Below are positions 1 through 5,818 of a stretch of 16,159 nucleotides of DNA, piece after piece (the stretch's first letter is position 1; the number at the start of each line of letters is the position of its first letter). Location of the stretch: the NCBI GenBank assembly GCA_946480605.1, contig CAMLKW010000092.1, positions 1 to 16,159 of the forward strand, in the 5' to 3' direction. The position numbers and the translations under genes were made by a program. The notes under the pieces were generated by a model. That model was not told the origin of the DNA. It saw nothing but the letters and a program-made list of their open reading frames with translations, and searched no databases. This DNA comes from an uncultured Roseateles sp. GTDB lineage: Bacteria; Pseudomonadota; Gammaproteobacteria; Burkholderiales; Burkholderiaceae.

Positions 1-36
1 AAAAGCCTCGTTGCGCAAGCAGCGGGGCTTTTTTCT
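1..36 (+). terminator. Rho-independent terminator, probably of an upstream tRNA-Asn gene
   Basis: An imperfect inverted repeat (AAAAGCCTCG paired with CGGGGCTTTT, with one T-G wobble) encloses a small loop and runs into a T tract. It matches in sequence and position the terminator at 1994-2027, which directly follows a tRNA-Asn 3' end. By that comparison, the tRNA-Asn CCA end should lie about 5 bp before base 1. The hairpin is visible; the tRNA is inferred. Confidence 0.75.
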
Positions 37-57
37 TAGCCAGAACGAAAGCCCGCG

Positions 58-402
58 ATGAGCACCCTGCCCGCCTGTCCCCAGTGCCAGTCTGCCTACA
101 CCTACGAGGACGGCACTCAGCTGGTGTGCCCCGAGTGCGGCCACGAATGGTCGACTCAAGGCTCGCAAGCTGCGGCGACCGAAGAGGTGCGCGTCATCAA
201 GGACGCCGTGGGCAACGTGCTTCAGGACGGCGATACGGTCACCGTGATCAAGGACCTGAAGATCAAGGGCTCGTCCCTGGTCGTCAAGGTCGGCACCAAG
301 GTCAAGAACATCCGCCTGACCGAGGGCGACCACGACATCGACTGCAAGATCGACGGCATCGGCGCAATGGGGCTGAAGTCGGAGTTCGTGAAGAAGGTCT
401 GA
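58..402 (+). CDS. yjdM: PhnA/YjdM-like zinc-ribbon protein, copy 1
   Basis: This 114-residue protein has an N-terminal zinc ribbon (C7-x2-C10 and C24-x2-C27) followed by the basic PhnA domain (about residues 44-114), whose core contains [11 protein letters not shown] and [12 protein letters not shown]. Length and order match the PhnA/YjdM family. That family was named for a place in phosphonate operons, but its role is unclear, and it is not the phosphonoacetate hydrolase of the same name. The start is fixed by alignment to copy 2 at 2051, which differs at about 12 of 114 residues. The ribosome site is weak. No phosphonate genes are nearby. The gene sits just downstream of a tRNA terminator in a repeated locus, so it is either a duplicate or a copy carried in by an integrated element. 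Confidence 0.9.
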   Translation: MSTLPACPQCQSAYTYEDGTQLVCPECGHEWSTQGSQAAATEEVRVIKDAVGNVLQDGDTVTVIKDLKIKGSSLVVKVGTKVKNIRLTEGDHDIDCKIDGIGAMGLKSEFVKKV

Positions 403-453
403 ATGCAAACGCAGAACAACGAGGACCTATTCGCAAAAAAGGGCTTTCGAGCG

Positions 454-470
454 CCTCCTTGTCGAGGAGG
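454..470 (-). terminator. Hairpin, possible terminator of the leftward lipoprotein gene
   Basis: CCTCCT (454-459) and AGGAGG (465-470) form a perfect 6-bp stem with a 5-base loop, about 13 bases past the stop of the minus-strand gene at 483-956. On the minus strand a run of six T (435-440) follows, but about 13 bases beyond the stem. That is further than in a standard terminator, so the call is tentative. Confidence 0.35.
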
Positions 471-482
471 GGAGGCCAGGAT

Positions 483-956
483 CTAACGACACCTGATGTA
501 GATCGATGTGTTGCTCTCATCAGCGTTCTGATTAACCTGCAGCGCGCGGACATGCTGAACGCCCGCGGGCACTTTGATTGCGCAAGCTGCCGCGCCATTC
601 CAAGCATTGAAGTTGTCACTGGACACGTCGCTCGTGCCGCACGGCTTTGCGGGTGCCCAGGACTGCCACAGACACACCTGCGCGCCACGACCATTCCCGC
701 CGGAAGAAGTCGCACCAGACTCGGCGGTGATGGTGACTTCCTGTGGATGTGGGAAGTTGAACTTTACAACCGGAGACTTGCCTACCGGGCGGTCTACGAT
801 GACCTGCCCTGGTCTGCAGTTTTCTTCGAAAGTGGTGGCCACCGGTGTGTAGGCTGGCGGTGCAGAAACGCAGTTGGCTGCGCGATCCACCTGGGGCGTG
901 GTAGAGCAAGCCGCAAGGAACGGCAATAGCATCGACACGGCGAACTTGATGTCCAT
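483..956 (-). CDS. Unrecognised small outer-membrane lipoprotein
   Basis: The product has 157 residues. It begins with a short basic n-region and a hydrophobic stretch ending in the lipobox LAAC (C17). Ser follows the lipid-accepting Cys, so an outer-membrane lipoprotein is expected. Four further Cys at about residues 29, 47, 94 and 108, plus one near the C-terminus, would allow disulfides in the periplasm. I do not recognise a domain. On the minus strand a GGAAGGGGA-type ribosome site lies at a suitable distance before the ATG, which supports this start. The gene lies alone, opposite to the flanking phnA copies, in less GC-rich DNA between two tRNA-Asn-derived segments. It is therefore a candidate cargo gene of the integrated segment. 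The coding call rests on the lipobox, the ribosome site and the length. Confidence 0.65.
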   Translation of the reverse strand: MDIKFAVSMLLPFLAACSTTPQVDRAANCVSAPPAYTPVATTFEENCRPGQVIVDRPVGKSPVVKFNFPHPQEVTITAESGATSSGGNGRGAQVCLWQSWAPAKPCGTSDVSSDNFNAWNGAAACAIKVPAGVQHVRALQVNQNADESNTSIYIRCR

Positions 957-1140
957 CTGGCGTCCCCTTCCAAGAGGCTCCGATGATGGTCGTCCGCTGA
1001 AAGCACCAGGTCATCCCCAAAATTGCGGTTGCATCTCTAGGCGGCCTGGCCGTTGAAGACGACAACTCTGGCAACGTGTCCAAAGCCGCATGCTGATGAC
1101 CTATCTGCCGATATCCGGACTCTTCAATCGGTCACAGCCT
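957..1140. other. Intergenic stretch, no convincing gene
   Basis: This stretch lies between the lipoprotein start and the decayed tRNA-Asn fragment. Short open frames here lack ribosome sites and recognisable products. Base composition is visibly less GC-rich than in the rest of the window. It must hold the leftward promoter of the lipoprotein gene, but I could not pick out a clear -35/-10 pair. Confidence 0.4.
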
Positions 1141-1184
1141 TGCTAATCCGCAGATCCCTGCTTCGAACTCAGGTCGGGGAGCCA
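1141..1184 (+). pseudogene. Decayed tRNA-Asn 3' fragment (att-like scar)
   Basis: The stretch aligns with the tRNA-Asn 3' half at 1946-1989, from just inside the anticodon loop to the terminal GGTCGGGGAGCCA. Several substitutions have accumulated: the anticodon region reads GCTAA instead of GTTAA, and the T stem has a mismatch (CCTGC against TCAGG). No 5' half is present, so it cannot encode a tRNA. A degraded terminator-like hairpin follows at 1193-1218. It marks an old copy of the tRNA-Asn 3' end, as left by site-specific integration or duplication. Confidence 0.75.
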
Positions 1185-1192
1185 CTTCAGAA

Positions 1193-1227
1193 GCCGTGCA
1201 CGCCCAATCGTGCGGGGCGTCCTTCTT
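1193..1227 (+). terminator. Degraded relic of the tRNA-Asn terminator
   Basis: GCAC (1198-1201) and GTGC (1210-1213) still pair, and outer GCC/GGC bases flank them. The right arm TGCGGGGC and a broken T-rich tail correspond to the intact terminators at 1-36 and 1994-2027. Its place, just after a tRNA-Asn fragment, supports common origin. Function is doubtful. Confidence 0.45.
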
Positions 1228-1390
1228 TGTGGACCGGTGCGATGGTCAACTGGCCGAACTTCGCCCAGGCCGAGTGAAAAAGTAGGCATCTGGGCCGAAG
1301 CGCAATCTGCACCACGGTTGACCCACACTTGGTCGTGACCGTCAAATGCTAACTAGGCAACCTGCCTGAGTCATCAAATAGAGGAGGAAC

Positions 1391-1675
1391 ATGACCACTA
1401 TCGCAACACGCATGCGCGCACTGGCCGACTTGGAAGACTTCGATGTGGAAGTGATCGACAAGAATGGCAATGTCGTTGACCCCAAGACCAACGGTTTTGG
1501 AAAGTTTGACTATGACCGCCGCGCGAAAGGGTCCATGACAGTCGCAGAGTGGAAAGAGAAGCGCTTCGCAGACTCATACCCTGGCTACGACTGCCGGGTT
1601 CTCAATGCAGATGGCACCGAGGCCCGCGGCAATACCAAACTGGAGAACGTGCGAGCGACCTACGAAGAGCAGTAA
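1391..1675 (+). CDS. Unrecognised 94-residue soluble protein
   Basis: A strong ribosome site (GAGGAGGA, ending a few bases before the ATG) and a continuous 94-codon frame support this as a real gene. The product is rich in charged residues (Asp, Glu, Lys, Arg) with no signal peptide, membrane segment or Cys pair, apart from a single Cys near residue 74. The middle contains DKNGNVVDPKTNGFGKFDYD and an SMTVAEWKEKRF segment. I recognise no family. Codon use is less GC-biased than in the genes to the right. It lies between two tRNA-Asn-derived segments, so it may be cargo of an integrated element. The upstream sequence from 1243 holds no other gene. Confidence 0.65.
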   Translation: MTTIATRMRALADLEDFDVEVIDKNGNVVDPKTNGFGKFDYDRRAKGSMTVAEWKEKRFADSYPGYDCRVLNADGTEARGNTKLENVRATYEEQ

Positions 1676-1941
1676 GCGCGTCGGCGAGCATCCGGCTCCG
1701 CCACTGATGCATCGAGCGATCAGGTAAGGCCTACGATCCCTTCGAACCTACCCATTGTCGGCACCCGTTCGACATAAGGGCGCCTAAGTCGTTGGCATGC
1801 ATCGAGTTTTCCAACAAATGAGGCCATCGGCATCAATGGCCGGTTCGGAGGCAGGTCGGTAAACGCCATCAGCCAGACGCAGCATCGACGGCGCCAGTTA
1901 AAATTCTTGCACTTAGAGGCGCCTCGCCGCTGGCGTGACCT
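1676..1941. other. Gene-free stretch before the tRNA-Asn fragment
   Basis: No open frame here has both a ribosome site and a plausible product. An integrated element of this kind would normally carry a tyrosine recombinase next to this end, and none is visible. Two GGCGCC hexamers (about 1892-1898 and 1917-1923) bracket an AT-rich core just before the tRNA fragment; this may be chance. Confidence 0.4.
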
Positions 1942-1989
1942 GGACTGTTAATCCGTAGGTCCCTGGTTCGAGCCCAGGTCGGGGAGCCA
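1942..1989 (+). pseudogene. tRNA-Asn(GTT) 3' half, att-like repeat
   Basis: From GGACTGTTAATCCGT onward the sequence reads as the anticodon loop (anticodon GTT), 3' anticodon strand, variable loop, T arm (CCTGG, TTCGAGC, CCAGG), 3' acceptor strand TCGGGGA, discriminator G and encoded CCA. Upstream, neither the matching 5' acceptor strand (TCCCCGA) nor a D arm is present, and pairing of the anticodon stem breaks down outside GGA. This is therefore a 3' fragment, not a tRNA gene. The break near the anticodon loop is the usual crossover region of tyrosine integrases that target tRNA genes. Confidence 0.85.
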
Positions 1990-1993
1990 AATC

Positions 1994-2027
1994 AAAGCCT
2001 CACATGCGCAAGCCTGTGGGGCTTTTT
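1994..2027 (+). terminator. Rho-independent terminator behind the tRNA-Asn fragment
   Basis: AAAGCCTCACA pairs with TGTGGGGCTTT (11 pairs, one T-G wobble) around a 10-base loop, followed by a T tract. It matches the terminator at 1-36 in loop sequence (TGCGCAAGC) and in distance to the following phnA-like ATG (57 against 56 bp). Confidence 0.8.
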
Positions 2028-2050
2028 CTTGTCCAGCCGAGAGCCCTTCA

Positions 2051-2395
2051 ATGAGCACCCTGCCCGCCTGCCCTAAGTGCCAGTCCGCCTACACCTACGA
2101 GGACGGCGCCCAACTGGTGTGCCCCGAATGCGGCCACGAATGGTCGGCCCAAGGCCCGGAAGCTGCGGCGGCCGACGAAGTGCGCGTGATCAAGGACGCC
2201 GTGGGCAACCTGCTCCAGAACGGCGACACGGTGACCGTCATCAAGGACCTGAAGGTCAAGGGCTCGTCGCTGGTCGTGAAGGTCGGCACCAAGGTCAAGA
2301 ACATCCGCCTGACCGAGGGCGACCACGACATCGACTGCAAGATCGACGGCGTCGGGGCGATGGGGTTGAAGTCGGAGTTCGTGAAGAAAGCCTAG
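2051..2395 (+). CDS. yjdM: PhnA/YjdM-like zinc-ribbon protein, copy 2
   Basis: The 114-residue protein is about 89% identical to the product of 58-402. The zinc ribbon (C7, C10, C24, C27) is intact and the PhnA domain ends in [11 protein letters not shown]. Most differences fall in the linker (residues 33-42), while the C-terminal domain is almost unchanged, so both copies appear to be under purifying selection. The start is the only one that aligns with copy 1. The gene follows a tRNA-Asn fragment and terminator and is convergent with the PEP-CTERM gene, whose stop is 8 bp away. This may be the resident copy, since it lies at the outer junction of the inserted segment. Confidence 0.9.
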   Translation: MSTLPACPKCQSAYTYEDGAQLVCPECGHEWSAQGPEAAAADEVRVIKDAVGNLLQNGDTVTVIKDLKVKGSSLVVKVGTKVKNIRLTEGDHDIDCKIDGVGAMGLKSEFVKKA

Positions 2396-2403
2396 GCTGC
2401 CCG

Positions 2404-3144
2404 TCAGCGCTGAACCCGTCGCCGCAGCAGCAATCCCACCACGCCCAGGCTCATCATCAGCAGTGCGCTGGGCTCCGGCACCGGGCTCAGCACGTCGCCA
2501 CTGCGCAGTGCCAGCGCCTGGCCTTGCATACCCTTCTCGCTGATCATCTGGCTGCCAAGGCCCAAGTGGAATGACCACGCGTAGCTGGCGCCGCCAGCCA
2601 CCGTGCTGCCGCTCCAGTTGACGATGTCGGTGCGCAGGCCGTCGAAGCCGCCCGTATTGGCCAGGCCCCATATCGTGCCCTGCCCTTCAAAGCCACGGAA
2701 GGTACCGGTCGTCGTGTAGGCCGACTGGTTGCCCAGCGTGGCATGGAAGAGATAGGCCAGTTCGCTGTACTGACCGCCGGCTTGCTGCGGCACGTTGTAA
2801 CCGCAGTCGCCGCCGCTGTAAGTCACGCGCGAACAGCCCGGCAGCCCGGTATCCACCACCTTGGGCAGACGCCAGTCGTTGTAGCCGCCCACCGTGAGAT
2901 CGTCGGCCCAGGCCTGGGCCTGGCTCCAGGTCTGGGCGGGGCCGGCCTCACGCAGCCAGGTCACGTCCAGCAGGCTATCGTAGAAGAAGACCGCGGCGGC
3001 GCTGTCCAGCGCTACCGCATGGCCTTGGAGGTCGCGGGCATGCAACTGCGTCTGCCAGTTGCCCTGACCGGCGATGGGTACGGCATGGGTGGCGGTGGCG
3101 GCGCACAAGCCTGTGGCAATGAGGAGGGTGTGGAGTCGGTTCAT
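2404..3144 (-). CDS. PEP-CTERM protein with Lcl/DUF1566-like domain
   Basis: The product has 246 residues: a signal peptide (about 1-21, ending THA), a DUF1566/Lcl-like domain (VTWLREAG and the YNDWRLPKV signature, about residues 70-205), and a C-terminal PEP-CTERM sorting tail. The tail has the VPEPSA motif, a hydrophobic segment and the basic end RRRVQR. Such proteins are exported, then processed by exosortase EpsH/XrtA in EPS-producing Gram-negatives; the substrate role of this one is unknown. Its stop is 8 bp from phnA copy 2 (convergent). Its ATG is 11 bp after the NmrA-like gene stop, suggesting cotranscription, but its ribosome site is weak. A much longer upstream frame reading is an out-of-frame run through the NmrA gene. 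No exosortase is in the window. Confidence 0.85.
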   Translation of the reverse strand: MNRLHTLLIATGLCAATATHAVPIAGQGNWQTQLHARDLQGHAVALDSAAAVFFYDSLLDVTWLREAGPAQTWSQAQAWADDLTVGGYNDWRLPKVVDTGLPGCSRVTYSGGDCGYNVPQQAGGQYSELAYLFHATLGNQSAYTTTGTFRGFEGQGTIWGLANTGGFDGLRTDIVNWSGSTVAGGASYAWSFHLGLGSQMISEKGMQGQALALRSGDVLSPVPEPSALLMMSLGVVGLLLRRRVQR

Positions 3145-3155
3145 GGCAAGAAAGG

Positions 3156-4052
3156 TCAAGCGTGGTTTTGAAGAGCGGCGCGCAGCCGCGGTATCTGGCC
3201 CTGCAGCCAGGTTCGGAAATCCAGCAGACCGGGATGCAGCATCCGCGTGGCCGCCACGGGGCGTGCCGCGCAGTAGCCGGTATTGGCCTGCTGTATGAAG
3301 GCGAACATCGCCGTCAGTTCGGGGGGGACTGCATCCGGCAGCACATCGCGCCAGCGCACCGGCTCGCGCAAGGCATCGGCCAGCGCAACCGCCATCTGCC
3401 GGCCGCTCAGGTGCTCGCCCGCCACGCCCACGCGGCGCTGTGCGGGCTTGAGGTTCAGCAGCGCGGCCACACAGACGCCGATGTCGGCCGCGGCCATGCC
3501 AGGCAGCAGCGCATGGCCCAGTGGCAGCTTCAGTTCCAGCACGCCGTCGTCGGCGCGTCGCGGCGCGAAGCCGGTATCGAGCAGGTTGTCCCAATGGAAC
3601 GAGGTCAGCAGCAGGCTCACCGGCAGTTCGTGCGCCAGGAAAAGCGTGTTGGCCTCGGCCTTGGCATCCATGGGCGGGACGCGGAATCCTTCGGGACGCG
3701 TGTCCTCCTGCGTCGACCAGACCAGGCGCGTGACGCCGGCCGCAGCGGCCGCGTCGGCCAGGTGACGCGCCTGCTGCAATTCGCGCCGGGCGTCGCCATG
3801 CTCGCAGCCGCCGGTCATGCAGAAGGCGCCCGACGCGCCTTGCAATGCGCGCGCCAGGCTGGCGGGGTCGTCGAAATCGGCGCGGCACAGCTCTGCGCCG
3901 CCCGCAGCCAGCCACTGGGCCGCGGCCGACCGCGGCTGCCGCGTGACGGCCCGCACACGCCAGCGGCGCTGGGCCAGCAGCGCGCGGGCCACGCCGCCGC
4001 CCTGCCTGCCGGTGGCGCCGAAGACCGTGATGAGCGGCAGCGCGGCGTTCAT
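3156..4052 (-). CDS. NmrA-like NAD(P)-binding protein
   Basis: The 298-residue product starts with a Rossmann fold: VFGATGRQGGG at about residues 10-20 has the GxxGxxG dinucleotide motif. The NmrA/atypical SDR pattern follows: basic residues after strand 2 (VRAVTRQPRS), an acidic residue near the adenine-ribose site (ADFDDPASL), and LVWSTQE in place of the catalytic strand of classical SDRs. Such proteins are NAD(P)H-dependent oxidoreductases or redox-sensing regulators. The catalytic YxxxK is not evident, so a binding or regulatory role is possible. The start is supported by an AGGAG ribosome site 5 bp before the ATG. The gene follows the lipoprotein gene by 23 bp and precedes the PEP-CTERM gene by 11 bp, probably in one operon. 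Confidence 0.85.
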   Translation of the reverse strand: MNAALPLITVFGATGRQGGGVARALLAQRRWRVRAVTRQPRSAAAQWLAAGGAELCRADFDDPASLARALQGASGAFCMTGGCEHGDARRELQQARHLADAAAAAGVTRLVWSTQEDTRPEGFRVPPMDAKAEANTLFLAHELPVSLLLTSFHWDNLLDTGFAPRRADDGVLELKLPLGHALLPGMAAADIGVCVAALLNLKPAQRRVGVAGEHLSGRQMAVALADALREPVRWRDVLPDAVPPELTAMFAFIQQANTGYCAARPVAATRMLHPGLLDFRTWLQGQIPRLRAALQNHA

Positions 4053-4075
4053 CGCTGCTCCTGCGGGCTGCGCGT

Positions 4076-5581
4076 TCACTGCGGCGTCAGCGACCAGCGC
4101 ACGCGGGCCGTGCCGGACACGCCGGGGAACTCCTTGTGGCTGTCGGGCTCGAAGAACTCGGGCGAGGTGCGCTCGCGCAGGTTCGCCGGCAGCTGGCGCT
4201 CCTGTCCCATCTGGCGGCGCCCGGCCAGTGCGTAGTCGGTGATGTTGAAGCTCGTGCCGCCAACGCGCGGCTCCATCACGTGGGTGCCGTCCTTGGTCGT
4301 TCGCACATGGCGGGCCGTGACCGGCAGGTAGCCGCCGAACTGCAGCTTGCAGGTCTGCAGGTTCACGAACACGCGCATCATCTGCAGCGCCGGTTCGACC
4401 AGCGGCGCGCCCTCGCCCGTCACCTGGATGCGGTCCAGCACGATGGCGCTGTTGTAGGTCTGCTCCACGCTGACGCTGCCGGCATCGGCATTGCCCGAGA
4501 ACCACATTGAGCCGATGGGCGTGTGCGGGTCGCGCTGCAAGGTGCCGGTCACGCGAACGCGGTGCGCATAACGTGCGCTGCCGTTGCTGTCGCTGCCGGA
4601 CCAGTGGTAGTCCTGTTCCAGCTCCATCGCCAGCGTGTTGACCGTGCGAATCCATTCGCAGCCCGCCTGCGGGTCCACCACGGTCAGGTGGGACGCCAGC
4701 AGCACCGGGCCGGTGACGTCATCGAAGGGGTCGTCGTAGCGAACCGACACCGCCACCGGGTTCTGCGCCGGCAGTGCGGCCGGCGCGCGGTAGCTGCGTC
4801 TGGAGCGCCCCAGCGTGTCGCCGCCGCTCAACGTGCCCACGCCGGCATTGCCCGCCGGCACGCCGTTGACGGCCCAGGCGTCGGTGGACAGCGGGATGCT
4901 GCCGTCCGTGTGGCAACTGAACAGCACGTCCTCGCCCGGCAGCTGCGCATCGGTGCCGCGGCCGCAGACCAGCACGCTGAGGTCCAGCGTCTGCCCCAGG
5001 CCCACGTCGGCCGCGCCGGGGCGCAACTGCGCGCCGGCAACCAGGGACCAGTCGCTGAAGTGCCTGGTGGTGGTGCGCACGACGCCGCCGCTGTCGCTGC
5101 CGGCCTTGGCGCTGCGCCAGATGCCGTCCGCGCCCTGCGTGGCGATGCGCAGATGCCGTGCGCCGTCACGTTCGGCAACGCTGGGCAGCCATTCCAATGT
5201 GATGGGCTGCTTGGCCTGCCGGCCTTCGGGCCGAATGCGCCAGGCCTTGCCGAGCGCGCCGGGCGCGGTGTTCTCGATGGGCTGCAGCGTCACCGTCTGC
5301 TCGCTGTCGAATGCGCCGGCCGGCACGATGACGCTGAGGCCGTAGTCGGGCGCCACCAGGCGACCACCGTCGGCGCCGACGGGAGTCACGGCGGCTTGTC
5401 GAACGGGCGGCGGTGCGGGGGCAGGAGTGGGGGCCGGGGCCGGGACAGGAGCAGGCGCGGGTGCCGGCGTGGAAACCGGGCCTGGCAACGGCGCCGGGGG
5501 CGTGGTGGCGTCACTGCCGCCACCGCCGCAGGCTTGCAGCAGCGCGGCCACGGTGACGAACAACAAGGGATGGGACTTCAA
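4076..5581 (-). CDS. Large lipoprotein with Pro/Ala linker and ZU5-like domain
   Basis: I chose the TTG start at 5581. GGAGAAG lies 3 bp upstream, and translation from there gives a standard lipoprotein signal: two Lys/Ser residues, a hydrophobic core and the lipobox LQAC (C18), in a product of 501 residues. A GTG at 5686 would add 35 Arg/Thr-rich residues ahead of the signal, which is unusual. After the Cys come GGGGS, a Pro/Ala-rich linker (about residues 26-60) and a ZU5-like region (about 64-180: GGRLVAPDYGLSVIVPAGAF, ending TTRHFSDWSLV). A long C-terminal part with a few Cys is unassigned. It is expected on the outer membrane or cell surface. It is the first gene of a leftward group with NmrA and PEP-CTERM genes, and its upstream region carries the 11-bp-period array. 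Confidence 0.75.
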   Translation of the reverse strand: MKSHPLLFVTVAALLQACGGGGSDATTPPAPLPGPVSTPAPAPAPVPAPAPTPAPAPPPVRQAAVTPVGADGGRLVAPDYGLSVIVPAGAFDSEQTVTLQPIENTAPGALGKAWRIRPEGRQAKQPITLEWLPSVAERDGARHLRIATQGADGIWRSAKAGSDSGGVVRTTTRHFSDWSLVAGAQLRPGAADVGLGQTLDLSVLVCGRGTDAQLPGEDVLFSCHTDGSIPLSTDAWAVNGVPAGNAGVGTLSGGDTLGRSRRSYRAPAALPAQNPVAVSVRYDDPFDDVTGPVLLASHLTVVDPQAGCEWIRTVNTLAMELEQDYHWSGSDSNGSARYAHRVRVTGTLQRDPHTPIGSMWFSGNADAGSVSVEQTYNSAIVLDRIQVTGEGAPLVEPALQMMRVFVNLQTCKLQFGGYLPVTARHVRTTKDGTHVMEPRVGGTSFNITDYALAGRRQMGQERQLPANLRERTSPEFFEPDSHKEFPGVSGTARVRWSLTPQ

Positions 5582-5712
5582 GCGCTTCTCCAGGCAAGTG
5601 GCAAGGCTCCGCCCGCGCCGGCGCTGTCGGGCCGTGTCGGTCGTTGTCTTGGTGATGTCGCCGGAGGCTTCCGGCACGGGCTCCACTGTGGCCGCCTCGT
5701 GGAGAACCCGCT

Positions 5713-5751
5713 GCTAGTTGTTGGCTAAGCGCTCGTTAAGTCTTTGCTAAA
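5713..5751. promoter_or_regulatory. Four-hexamer 11-bp-period operator array, copy 1
   Basis: Hexamers GCTAGT (5713), GCTAAG (5724), GTTAAG (5735) and GCTAAA (5746) start exactly 11 bp apart, with 5-bp spacers TGTTG, CGCTC and TCTTT. Direct hexamers one helical turn apart are the known operator form of OmpR/PhoB-family winged-helix regulators. The array lies between divergent genes: 132 bp before the lipoprotein TTG and 67 bp before the GTG of the rightward operon. A nearly identical array is at 13960-13998. The periodicity is seen directly; the binding protein is inferred. Confidence 0.7.
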
Positions 5752-5785
5752 CGCGCCGCTGGCGGATGCGCAGGGGTCGCGCTCT

Positions 5786-5791
5786 TATCAT
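5786..5791 (+). promoter_or_regulatory. Possible -10 element of the rightward operon
   Basis: TATCAT matches the sigma-70 -10 consensus at 5 of 6 positions and lies 27 bp before the GTG at 5819. No good -35 sits 17 bp upstream, which fits a promoter needing an activator bound at the array ending 34 bp upstream. Confidence 0.35.
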
Positions 5792-5818
5792 TCCGGCCTC
5801 ACCCATCGCCGCCCGCCC

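Noticed and set aside
1053..1277. A 74-residue gene across the tRNA-like fragment
   Set aside because: It has no ribosome site, and its middle is simply translated tRNA-Asn sequence.
1676..1941. Integrase or recombinase remnant beside the att-like site
   Set aside because: I read all frames and found no recombinase-like motif or long open frame.
1942..1989. A complete tRNA-Asn gene
   Set aside because: The 5' acceptor strand and D arm are missing upstream and the anticodon stem does not pair past GGA, so only the 3' half is present.
3145..3915. Extension of the PEP-CTERM frame upstream to a 503-residue protein
   Set aside because: The added part is Arg/Ala/Gly-rich antisense-style sequence out of frame with the well-formed NmrA gene at 3156-4052, and the signal peptide begins at 3144.
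4053..4655. Longer NmrA reading frame starting at 4655
   Set aside because: It overlaps the lipoprotein gene in another frame, while the Rossmann start and AGGAG site support the ATG at 4052.
5713..5751. Naming the array a PmrA or QseB box
   Set aside because: The hexamers differ from the known consensus at several positions and four units are present; only the family-level geometry can be supported.
5744..5818. Earlier TTG start for the first PNPOx-like gene
   Set aside because: It lies inside the operator array, and the paralog alignment begins exactly at the GTG at 5819.
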